DNA of 64,000 nucleotides, taken from Armatimonadota bacterium (GTDB lineage: Bacteria > Armatimonadota > UBA5829 > DSUL01). Within the stretch, counting starts at the first letter, position 1, and every line of letters begins with the position of its first letter. Positions 27,501 through 35,590 of the stretch are shown piece after piece. The translations under genes were made by a program, and so were the position numbers. The stretch is taken from assembly GCA_025998755.1 (NCBI GenBank), contig AP024674.1:620001-684000 (forward strand), given 5' to 3'. The notes below the pieces were generated by a model. The model was not told where the DNA came from and made no database searches. It worked only from the letters and a program-made list of their open reading frames with translations.

Positions 27501-28953
27501 CATGAGCGAGGCCGAGTGGCAGAACAGCACCCGCGATGTTGTCTGGCAAGAGTTGATCGAAGGCGGGGTGCCGCTGACGAATCCCATCGCTGCAGCGGGC
27601 GGGCTGCTGGCGGTATCGGGGGACGCGGGCCTTTACGTGTTCGATTCACCGGGCACCATTATCGCGGACAGCAACCGGATTCTTGAAGTAGATGCGGGCG
27701 CCGGGGCTGTGTGGTCCGTGAATGCCACCACGCAGCTGGGCCTCCACGGGCGGGATCCGGTCACACCCACGGGTATGTCCGTCAAAAAGACCCCGTTCAG
27801 CCGGCCGAGCGTTGTGCGGATGGTGGACTCCAACGACCTGGTGGTGTGCGACACAGGCAACAACCGCATCGTGCGCGTGGACCGGGCCGGGCAGGTGGTG
27901 TGGGAGATCACATCATTCGTGGATCCTTTGCGGCTGCTGCCCTCGGGAGAGCCGCTGAAGCTTGCCTCGCCCACCGACGTCCGCGTCTGGTCCGGTATCC
28001 AGATGGATCCTCTGCTTGGCATCCCGGCGCTGGTCTATCATTACCTGATCGCGGATCGGGACAACTTCCGTGTGCTGGATCTTATTGTCCGGTTCGATAC
28101 CAACGGCCGGCCCCTTCCCGTCTCCAACAGGCCCGAAGACGCCCTGGCTCCCGGACAGCAGCCGCCCACAGTGCTGAACTGGGTCAGCGCCACTCGGTCG
28201 GAGGGACGCCTGTTGCGTTTCGAGACAGCGCAGCTCTTCCCACGGAGCGGGCCCACCGGCACGATGGACGTCTGGGCGGCCGTTTCGAACTATTCGGTGG
28301 AGGACCCGGCCGCGGCGGTCCGTGTGGAGGACGCGAGGGGAGGCGCGGTGGTGCGTCTGGACTACGGAGATCTGACCGTCGGTGCGGACGGCGTCGCGAA
28401 CTGGACATACCGGCCAGGACGCATCTCCTGGGCCACCAATGTATTCACGGATGGCGGTGTCACCCGGCGGATGGCCAATCCCCGCTATTTCGAGCGCTAC
28501 TGGACCGCCGGTGGCGTCAACAGCATCCTTTGCGATGGGGCGGGAGTCTGGGAGTTTACTCAGTCCGGGCCGGACGGCCCGTTCGTGACCGTCTGGCGTC
28601 TGACGACGGACGCATATCAGAACCTGGTCCCTCGCAGGACGGTTGAGGGCGCCGTCCTGACAGGCACCGGTGTGCCGCTTCGCGCCACGTCCGCGAAGGT
28701 TCTCCCGAACGGCCGCATCCTGATCAGCAACTCTTACAGCGGCATCGGCTCCGGCGGAAATGAGTTCCGGGGCGAGGTGTTCGAGGTGGACAACCGGGAC
28801 GACCGCGGCAATCCGCTTCCGGAGCCCACGGGAATCTACTGGAGCGCCCCGGCGGTGGTAAGCTATGAGATCGCGCCGGGTGTGCAGGGTCTTCGACAGG
28901 AAATCCGAGGTAGCTACCTTGTTGAGCAGCCGACGTTCGTTGACCGCAGATAA
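24568..28953 (+). CDS. Giant secreted beta-propeller protein, candidate PilY1-like tip protein
   Basis: The protein has 1461 residues. A signal peptide covers residues 1-27. Residues 30-310 look like a glutamine-amidotransferase-like or DUF4350-like alpha/beta domain (FDVVYLHIPAGVKAELTPDD). Then come PQQ-type propeller blades: GVVFHSGGDGVVYALDG, GIIYALGGNGYLYCLDL and GEYVYFSTAEGMIYAI. An NHL-like blade (NDLVVCDTGNNRIVRVDRAG) lies near 1100. A calcium-loop-like DLDNDGNPD is at 25711-25737. It directly follows PilV/W/X-like genes, the place held by pilY1 in classical operons. I infer a surface or tip role; sequence homology to PilY1 itself is not obvious. Confidence 0.75.
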   Translation: MRSGYLNILLAGIAAVLLAAGEARPAYIYSESLRVIRVCNLLLPGVDPNSDPAQGPISSGYRSRQWNAGLFSVLEQRLDLKPAGWTFVNPLAPAVVTPEIAARYSDTPLPLTVGQVVTKDMPCYWDVKLGEVTLSRLLQFDVVYLHIPAGVKAELTPDDRELLRKLVDSGAQLWIDWGGGAANPFTAGQCGTGFFLDDVNFQPQPRQPANVIHRHHALLSYPYWLSQPEINSLGANLSGGVASDGNNGMPFPAVFAPVVLNGGGLPQIAAGRYGSGHIILTANNIGANIVRAAFGSRPDLASPGDLKFAYNVVAWASNYTTTYANAAHSSSSSQGPGAPLVKRWSFPVGGAPGAAAVIYKGVVFHSGGDGVVYALDGVPQQDLDNDGNPDDGVPDFAGGAPFDLLWSASGGGSISGPTVFSWPGGGPFQAGVDVVMVMDSGGRVLAAPAFPRPLGSQPGFQEIMSVPGWGGGAVPSPTYHNGIIYALGGNGYLYCLDLSTGDRWNIPGNMTTPYGIVPRPSSPTVGWTQDIGTKALDLMAYWLAGTTGVTVQPSDRIFSAIFSVRNEPLARLGGNIVATRYNNSRTVNDSPFRLWAKLGTGACQDLTTAVGTPTAKGQFVLSNPPTGVNAATPVYGDYQMTRNMALATTGQDLSPRSIYSPKPDPQAGSNVQAWTTSGSATVAMGPDGTLYVLGARNNGSQLTAVQEFGPRFNLLQNRQSVPQHIADWHFWFRSVLNTADPLMTDRFYPAFDYTLDSSSSGTGIPLDNFEAVGPPAVTDDGVYVTAIGRDTGGAPAVALFAFARKWEFRVDLPPGVEYRDQQGNLLPVRIWQPNPFTELGTVRSPREEAALVRDYAIDRARGTITISNFDDPNFLMGPEKRPLFAGIPVRVWVGDVEVPAQMDRFSNLRWYFVAYRPDTLPPGAGIYTPANRATGRPSPASVLGEYVYFSTAEGMIYAIRAGATPDRGKQVFGVKPNYMSEAEWQNSTRDVVWQELIEGGVPLTNPIAAAGGLLAVSGDAGLYVFDSPGTIIADSNRILEVDAGAGAVWSVNATTQLGLHGRDPVTPTGMSVKKTPFSRPSVVRMVDSNDLVVCDTGNNRIVRVDRAGQVVWEITSFVDPLRLLPSGEPLKLASPTDVRVWSGIQMDPLLGIPALVYHYLIADRDNFRVLDLIVRFDTNGRPLPVSNRPEDALAPGQQPPTVLNWVSATRSEGRLLRFETAQLFPRSGPTGTMDVWAAVSNYSVEDPAAAVRVEDARGGAVVRLDYGDLTVGADGVANWTYRPGRISWATNVFTDGGVTRRMANPRYFERYWTAGGVNSILCDGAGVWEFTQSGPDGPFVTVWRLTTDAYQNLVPRRTVEGAVLTGTGVPLRATSAKVLPNGRILISNSYSGIGSGGNEFRGEVFEVDNRDDRGNPLPEPTGIYWSAPAVVSYEIAPGVQGLRQEIRGSYLVEQPTFVDRR

Positions 28954-28957
28954 TCCA

Positions 28958-31900
28958 TTGAGCGCTGGAAGAATCCGGAGCATCACCCTGATGACGGCCC
29001 TGACAGGTCTGGCGCTCGTGCTCGCCTGCCAGGGTGTGCTTGCCGAAGACTGGCAGAAGCGGCATCGCGATCCCGCAAACACCGGGTTTGCATACCCGGA
29101 TCCTACCGGGTCTCAAAGCCCGGGTCTGGCGGGGCTGGAACTGGTGTGGACCTACCCCTGGCCGCTGGTTGAAGGCAAATGGATGGAGCAGGTGGTAGAT
29201 GAGGCCGACGAGGCAAAAACGCCGCCGCTCTTCCAGAAGGGGTCCGGCTGGGTGTATTCAGGCACGCTGGCCGAGCCTGCGCCGAATGCCTATGATGAGC
29301 ACTACTATCTCGCCCCGGTGTGGACGCCGGACTCCACCGGCATCCCACAGACGACCGCGCGGTGGAAGCCGGACCTGGACGGCCTGCCCTCGCCTCAGCG
29401 TTACCTGGTGTATGTCTGGTTCCCGTCCTCCACAGCCACGGTTACCAACTCGTCACACGTGACGTACACCATCCGCGAGGCGGACGGCACGATCTCCCGC
29501 GAAACCATCAACCAGGGCTCGGGCGGGCAGTGGGTTCAGCTGGGCTCTCGTTCTTTCCTGCTGGATGACTCCAGCTATATCGAGGTTTCCAACGTCTCCG
29601 AGGCTCGCCAGGAGATCTCTGTGCCTATCCCCGGAGAACCGGACAGCGGATTCGAGTACGTGGACAAGGGCCGGTTCGTGGCGGCGGACGCCATCCGCAT
29701 TGTTCAGGACCTGGGCTCCATCTACAGCTCCCCGGCAGTGTTCTCCGCTTCCGGGCTGCCATATGGAGCCAGCAAGGGGGTGGTGTTCGGTATAGTGGAG
29801 CGGGATCCGTCCGGCCGCAGCGCCGACACAGAGACCGGTGGCGAGGTGACTTGGGGCCGAATCGTCTGCGTGGATGCGGAAGCCGGGCCGGGGCGTCAGG
29901 GCAATCCCTCTAATACCGTGCTGAACCGTCCGCTGTGGGAGTATCCGCGTCCGCCTGCGGATCGCACTTCGCCCATCGAAGGTCCGATCGCGGGCGGTGT
30001 CTTCTCTTCGCCGCTGGTCGTCAATACATCGGCAGGTCGTACGGTGTTTGTGGGGGCGGATGACGGGCAGATCTACGCGCTGAACGCCCTAAACGGGGAG
30101 CTGCGCTGGATGGGACCAGGCAAGACCCTAGATGATAGCTCGCCGGATGTGTCTTCCTCCGGCTTCAGCCCGGTGCCGATCTCAGGCGAAGATTTCTTCG
30201 GACAGGGATATCTGGCGGCTCCTGCCACGCCCGGCGCGGACACGCACTCCATAACTTACGAGTTCAAGGACCTGGACCAGTATTACTACAACGTCTACGC
30301 CTGGATCCCGGCTGTCCGAGCGGATGAGGAGCGTCTGACGGAAGCGCGCTACCGGGTGGAGTCGGATTCCGGTGTGGCAACGGTCCAGGTGAACCAGAAT
30401 GTCTGCGAGCGCGGGGGCGCTCCGGCCTGCGACTGTCTGCCGGGCACCAATGGCGGGCGATGGGTGCGCGTGGGTGGGACGGCGTTCCTGCCGAACAACG
30501 GGGTGATCAAAGTCACCCTCACTTCGCGAGCCACCGGGTCTGCATGCAACCCGTCGAAGACGCGGCAGGTGGTGGCGGATGCTATCCGCCTGATCCCCGA
30601 GCATATCGGTCCCTTCGGATACGCTTCGCCCACAGCGGCATCCCTGGGAGGCACGGTGGATCGCATCTTCGCAGCAAACTCCGCCGGCCGCATCATCGCG
30701 CTGGACGCCGCCGGCTCCGCAGACGGGACCACGCGGATGCGCTGGATCTTCCCTGCTACGAGGCGCTCCAGTGCGGAGATGGATGCGGAATCCCTGGGTG
30801 GGATGGCCGGGACGGTGGCGATCGACGGCAGCCGGCTGTTCTACGGTTCCGTGACGGGTAAAGTCGGCATGCTGGAGGCGATCGGGAGCGCATCCCCGAC
30901 AGTGGGCTGGCAGGGCCTGAAGGCGCAGGACGATACGGAGATCACGGACATCGGCGCGGTCACGGCAAGCCCGATGGTGGACGGGAACTTCGTATATTTC
31001 GCCACCGCACGGGGGCGGCTCTACAAGGTGGAGAAAGCCTCCGGCAAGGTGGCGGACGGTTGGCCCTATCCCACCGCTCCAGGCTGGACACCGCCGCCGG
31101 GAAATCCCACCGCCACGGCGGGAGCGTTCCGCTACAGCTCTCCTGCCAAGGCGATAGTAGGGGGTACGCCCTACGTGGTCATCGGCTCCGCCGACGGCTT
31201 CCTGCACCGGGTGCCGATGAGCGGACCAACCCAGCAGGTCAAGCTTCAGGCTCCGGGCTCCATCTATTCGTCGCCCGCCACAGTCACCAGGGATGGAACC
31301 GTGCCGGAGGCAGCCTACTTTGGCACGCAGACCGGCATCTTCGTGGGTATGTCGCTGGATACGGCTTCACCGCAGGTCTGGGGATGGAACACCCTGGCGG
31401 ATACCGTGTTCTCTTCGCCGGCAGTATCGGACCACTGGGCGTATGTGGGTGGCGATGATGGTCGGATGTATGCGTTCATTAGCCGTGCCAACGGGGGGGC
31501 TGGTTGGCCGATTGGAGACCCAAGCATCCCATCTGAGCCGCCCGGGCAGGAGTACAATGACGACGAGAGTGGCGGAAGCGCCTATTTCGACCTGGAGGTA
31601 GTCAGCCAGGAGGACTACAACGACCCCGAAGGATACTTCGACCGCAGCGGAGTCTACAGCGAAGGGCGCACCAACCGTCACCCACGCGGTACCCCTCCGC
31701 AGGCCTTCGAGTGGGGCGAGACCATCTACGTACTTGCCTGGACTTTCGAGAACCGTAACGCGCGCATCAGCTTCCGGATGCAGAACGTGGGGCAGGGGAG
31801 CGAGGCGGGAGCGCTGCTCACGGCCACGCAGACTGCCAGCGCCCAGTACTCCAAGCAGGTGGAGGTGGACGGCGAGACGGGCACCGTCTACTATGCCAAG

Positions 31901-34900
31901 TTCGCGTGGGTGCTGGATGCCACCAAGCTGATGACGCCGGGAGCGTCCTACACGATTACGGGCCAGCTGCAGACGCAGGGGCAACAGGGACAGAGAGGCC
32001 GGACTCTGACTGCTGCGGTTCCCAAGGATAACGACATAAGCAGTATAGACCCGGCCCGGCGGACAACGCCGCCGCGCCTGTTTACCATCAACAACCCGCT
32101 GGCCATATCCATCCCGTCGCTTGGATTTGTGGGACCGGGGTGGAAGGGCGTGGCAGGCAGGCCGTTCCAGCCGGGGCGGGATGATTATGGCACTCGCTTC
32201 AACGGGATGTATGATGAGAGTGCCGGTGTAGTCCCGGCGAACGCCATACCGGTGCTGCGCTCGGATCCGGCCCGCCACGGCGCCAACAGCCGGCCGGAGT
32301 TGGTCTATCTGGCGGATCGCAGCCTGCTGGGCTACACGCGCCCGAACAATCCTCAGTCGCTAATTAGTAGCCTGAGAGTCGGCCGAAACGAGATGCGCTT
32401 CCCGGGCCCTCCGCTCTTCCAGCTTCCGTGGGAGACCAGCGCAACACCCGGTTTCATCAACAGCAGCAAGTATTATCCGGACATGCCGGCCTCCAGTCTG
32501 GTAGTGACGAAGAAGTTGGACGGTGCGGATCCCACGCGCGGTGCGGCGTCCCTGTTGCCTACCAGCGGACCGGATGCAGGCCCGCCGGATTCACGCTGGG
32601 TTACGCCGGACCCGCTTGAGCTGGTTACGGAAGTTCCTAAATACCAGCCGCCCGGCTCTGCGCCTTACCGTACCCGCGTGCGCGCCTGGGTAGATGCCAA
32701 TGCGCGGGGGACTGTGGCGGGTCAGTTGGACCTTGCGGACGAGCGTGTCACGGGACGCCCCCTGGACGGTTCGGAGGTATACCGCGAGTGGTTCTATGCG
32801 GTGGAGGTGCTTCCGGATTTCAACATGTATGCCGAGGAGCGCACGATTGACATCGGGAAGCGGCCGGTGGGGTTCGGTATTTCGGCTCCGACTAACGCTT
32901 TCATCCCGTTTTCCGGATTCCCGTCCGCGTCGCTGTTCCGGCCGTTCACCATTCGTAACGACGGTAACGTCAATCTGGTGGATCTTCGCATCCTGAATAC
33001 GGTGCAGGCGCCTTGGGTGCCGCCGCAGCTCAGGCATCTGTTCAGCGAGCAGGTCCAGGCGCTGGACTTCAACAACAACGGAGCGCTGGACCCGGGCGAA
33101 GGCTTTGGCCTGTCGGCATTCAACATCGTGTCGTCGCTGGATCCGCAGTATCACGGCGTGGCCCCGAATTCCCTGCCGCTTTCGCTGAATGGGTACAACT
33201 ACGTCCTCTCCAAGCCTCTGGTGGGGGCGCTCGGGCCAACGACGCTGACCCTGCCGGATCAATACCAGTATGAGGCGCTGGTGAATAGCAGTCCCCCGGG
33301 AACAAACATCCCCAAACCCGTGCTCCCGCTCATCTCGGTGCGGGTGCCCATCGGGACGCCGTCCGGGACCTATTCCCAGGTGGTGCCCATTGTGGCGCGG
33401 CGGCCGGACGGGATGAACATCGCTAATCCTGTCACTTCGCCTTCGATGACACTTACGGTGACCGTGCGCGAGGGGCGTCTGACAGGTGGTGTGACGGAGG
33501 GTTCGCTGCCGAACGTGGATGTGCCGGATCCGTCTCAGCCGCGATGGGGCAACGCGCAGCCGGCGGCATACCGGGTCTGGAGCGGTCCTCCGGGGGCGGT
33601 GAATACCGGCCCGCTGGCGCTGGTCTGGACCAGCAACCGCGAGACGAACAGCACACCGGGCCAGCCGTGGCGGATCTTCCGGTCCGTGCTGCAGTTCGAC
33701 CCCAACACCGGCGGCTTCGTCCCGCAGATTCCCTCGGGTGGTCCGGCGCGGTGGTGGACACCGGTGGACGCCGGGACGGCGTGGCCACAACCGGCTCAGC
33801 TTGCGTCGCTCTTTCCGGGTCAGCCGGACGGCCTGCCGGGAACCATTGTGCCAAGCACCGCCAAGTTCACCAGCCCCAGCGTGGGACAGGATATCCTGTC
33901 CGGCGCGACGTGGTTTGTCTTCACGGGGCAGGTGGACAAGACCACAACGCCCGGAGCGCCGGTCCGGACGGAGCATCGGTTGTTCTACGCCCGCGCCGAT
34001 TCTCAGGGACTGCTGGACACCGGCAGCATCCGGACCATTCCCACGCAGGACTACACCACACCCAAACTCTCTCCCCGCATCCTGGTGCGAGGAGCGCGGC
34101 TGTTCGTGTTCTGGCACTCCAGTCTAGGCGGCCAGTACAGGCTGTTCTACACGGTCAACAATAACGCGGGAGCCCCTGACGCCTGGAGTCCGGATACTCA
34201 GCTAGTCATCCCGGCCTCGGTGATTGCGGCGGCAGAGCCAGTGGGGATCTTTCGTCCCGATCTGCGGCGTCCGGATCCGATGAACACAGGTGCGCCGCAA
34301 CTGATGGACTGCGTGGATGTGATCTACAGCGGCATTGTCCGGAGCCGCGGTAACGCCTCGCTGCTGCTGTCGCGCTACCGGGTCTCGGGCAGCTCGCTGT
34401 CCATCCAGCCGCTGGCGCGCGTCTTCAATGAGGAGCTCGTCCGGGATACGGCCTCCATCGGTCTGTATCGCAGTGCGCATCTAGCCTGGCGGCGGCCATC
34501 GGGCCGCGACACTGCGGAGTATCCGGTCATTGCCGTCTGGCGATGGGACCCTGCGGCGAACACGTTTGCCGGGCCGGATATCATAAGCGATGCTCCGCGG
34601 CAGGTGGACGACGAGACCGGGCTGGTGATATACGATACCTCGCGAGTCAGCCAGGCGTTCGCGGATCGGTATGGCCGGGTGGTCCTGGACGCCTCAGCGG
34701 GAACAGTCAAGTTCGAGAAGCCATTGCCTGTTAAGGACCGCGTGGTGGCGGACTACACGCCTCAAACATGGGTCCTGAGCAGCGGGTCACAGGCGGTGAC
34801 AGCTCCGTTCGGGTTTGTGGAGAAGACGTTGCGGCCGCTTCACGATGTGGACCGGAGCGTATTCCCGGCGACGTTCGGCGGGCCGCTGTCCTACGACAGG

Positions 34901-35431
34901 CTGTGGCTGTTCTGGCGGTCGGGGCAGGGCGCCCTTCCGGGGAACGCCATCTTTTACCGCACCATGCGCCTGGGACTGCAGCTCAAGCGTCCCGTGGCGC
35001 TGGAGGCGGACGGAACCCCCACCAGCCTGGTGATCAACGACGGCGGCCGAGGGGCCTACACCGGTCCCTGGGAGTTCGACTGGGCGAACAACCGCATCCT
35101 GTTCACGGAAGAGGCGGAGAACGCCAACATCTGGGTGCAGTATCGCTCCTCAGACGGGAACACCTACATCGAGCCGGAAGGGCGCAGCACGCCGCCGTAT
35201 GCGCCGCTTGGCTGGCTGGTGGAGCGCGGCGACACGGCGATGCCTGTGGACTCGATGGTCAACGAGGGCCAGGTGTTCGCCTTCGCGGACCCGGACGGGT
35301 TGCGCCGGCCGTCGGATCCTCTATACAAGCCGTCGCTCATCTGGGTGTTCTGGACCAGCACCAGAGCCGGGGCGACGGACCTGTATTATCAGACTCTGAG
35401 CCCGCCTTTGCGCGCGGTGACCCGGCAGTAG
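28958..35431 (+). CDS. Giant secreted protein with PQQ propeller, golvesin-like domains and C-terminal repeats
   Basis: The protein has about 2157 residues from a TTG 4 bases after the preceding stop. This start gives a proper signal peptide (basic start, then GLALVLACQGVLA). An ATG at 28865 would overlap the previous gene by 89 bases, and an ATG at 28991 is also possible. Two golvesin-type modules (29395-29712, 30275-30600) are interleaved with PQQ-type blades (VFVGADDGQIYALNALNG, IGSADGFLHRVP, VGGDDGRMYAFI). A 12-residue EF-hand-like loop is at 33064-33099. The last 700 residues carry repeats of the form L-W-V-F-W-x-S ... L-Y-Y (for example at 34099, 34900 and 35334), like a second propeller. 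It is predicted to be exported; the function is unknown. Confidence 0.75.
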   Translation: MSAGRIRSITLMTALTGLALVLACQGVLAEDWQKRHRDPANTGFAYPDPTGSQSPGLAGLELVWTYPWPLVEGKWMEQVVDEADEAKTPPLFQKGSGWVYSGTLAEPAPNAYDEHYYLAPVWTPDSTGIPQTTARWKPDLDGLPSPQRYLVYVWFPSSTATVTNSSHVTYTIREADGTISRETINQGSGGQWVQLGSRSFLLDDSSYIEVSNVSEARQEISVPIPGEPDSGFEYVDKGRFVAADAIRIVQDLGSIYSSPAVFSASGLPYGASKGVVFGIVERDPSGRSADTETGGEVTWGRIVCVDAEAGPGRQGNPSNTVLNRPLWEYPRPPADRTSPIEGPIAGGVFSSPLVVNTSAGRTVFVGADDGQIYALNALNGELRWMGPGKTLDDSSPDVSSSGFSPVPISGEDFFGQGYLAAPATPGADTHSITYEFKDLDQYYYNVYAWIPAVRADEERLTEARYRVESDSGVATVQVNQNVCERGGAPACDCLPGTNGGRWVRVGGTAFLPNNGVIKVTLTSRATGSACNPSKTRQVVADAIRLIPEHIGPFGYASPTAASLGGTVDRIFAANSAGRIIALDAAGSADGTTRMRWIFPATRRSSAEMDAESLGGMAGTVAIDGSRLFYGSVTGKVGMLEAIGSASPTVGWQGLKAQDDTEITDIGAVTASPMVDGNFVYFATARGRLYKVEKASGKVADGWPYPTAPGWTPPPGNPTATAGAFRYSSPAKAIVGGTPYVVIGSADGFLHRVPMSGPTQQVKLQAPGSIYSSPATVTRDGTVPEAAYFGTQTGIFVGMSLDTASPQVWGWNTLADTVFSSPAVSDHWAYVGGDDGRMYAFISRANGGAGWPIGDPSIPSEPPGQEYNDDESGGSAYFDLEVVSQEDYNDPEGYFDRSGVYSEGRTNRHPRGTPPQAFEWGETIYVLAWTFENRNARISFRMQNVGQGSEAGALLTATQTASAQYSKQVEVDGETGTVYYAKFAWVLDATKLMTPGASYTITGQLQTQGQQGQRGRTLTAAVPKDNDISSIDPARRTTPPRLFTINNPLAISIPSLGFVGPGWKGVAGRPFQPGRDDYGTRFNGMYDESAGVVPANAIPVLRSDPARHGANSRPELVYLADRSLLGYTRPNNPQSLISSLRVGRNEMRFPGPPLFQLPWETSATPGFINSSKYYPDMPASSLVVTKKLDGADPTRGAASLLPTSGPDAGPPDSRWVTPDPLELVTEVPKYQPPGSAPYRTRVRAWVDANARGTVAGQLDLADERVTGRPLDGSEVYREWFYAVEVLPDFNMYAEERTIDIGKRPVGFGISAPTNAFIPFSGFPSASLFRPFTIRNDGNVNLVDLRILNTVQAPWVPPQLRHLFSEQVQALDFNNNGALDPGEGFGLSAFNIVSSLDPQYHGVAPNSLPLSLNGYNYVLSKPLVGALGPTTLTLPDQYQYEALVNSSPPGTNIPKPVLPLISVRVPIGTPSGTYSQVVPIVARRPDGMNIANPVTSPSMTLTVTVREGRLTGGVTEGSLPNVDVPDPSQPRWGNAQPAAYRVWSGPPGAVNTGPLALVWTSNRETNSTPGQPWRIFRSVLQFDPNTGGFVPQIPSGGPARWWTPVDAGTAWPQPAQLASLFPGQPDGLPGTIVPSTAKFTSPSVGQDILSGATWFVFTGQVDKTTTPGAPVRTEHRLFYARADSQGLLDTGSIRTIPTQDYTTPKLSPRILVRGARLFVFWHSSLGGQYRLFYTVNNNAGAPDAWSPDTQLVIPASVIAAAEPVGIFRPDLRRPDPMNTGAPQLMDCVDVIYSGIVRSRGNASLLLSRYRVSGSSLSIQPLARVFNEELVRDTASIGLYRSAHLAWRRPSGRDTAEYPVIAVWRWDPAANTFAGPDIISDAPRQVDDETGLVIYDTSRVSQAFADRYGRVVLDASAGTVKFEKPLPVKDRVVADYTPQTWVLSSGSQAVTAPFGFVEKTLRPLHDVDRSVFPATFGGPLSYDRLWLFWRSGQGALPGNAIFYRTMRLGLQLKRPVALEADGTPTSLVINDGGRGAYTGPWEFDWANNRILFTEEAENANIWVQYRSSDGNTYIEPEGRSTPPYAPLGWLVERGDTAMPVDSMVNEGQVFAFADPDGLRRPSDPLYKPSLIWVFWTSTRAGATDLYYQTLSPPLRAVTRQ

Positions 35432-35451
35432 AACAGACCGGGTGAAAAGAA

Positions 35452-35481
35452 GGCCGCCGGCGGGAGGATTTCCGGGCGGCC
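35452..35481 (+). terminator. Hairpin after the giant-protein gene
   Basis: GGCCGCC (35452-35458) pairs with GGCGGCC (35475-35481). There is no T-run. It may mark a weak end of transcription before the new promoter at 35505. Confidence 0.35.
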
Positions 35482-35504
35482 GGGAACAAGAAGGTCAGGG
35501 CGCG

Positions 35505-35533
35505 TTGACAGCGGTCGGGGCGGGTGTTACTAT
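35505..35533 (+). promoter_or_regulatory. Strong sigma-70 promoter of pilMNOPQ
   Basis: A perfect -35 TTGACA (35505-35510), an exact 17-base spacer and TACTAT (35528-35533). The start would be near 35540, about 50 bases before pilM. Confidence 0.75.
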
Positions 35534-35590
35534 CATACCTTGTGCCGGACGACTGGCGCGCCGCAGTGAATCTGACATCAAGGATGGACA

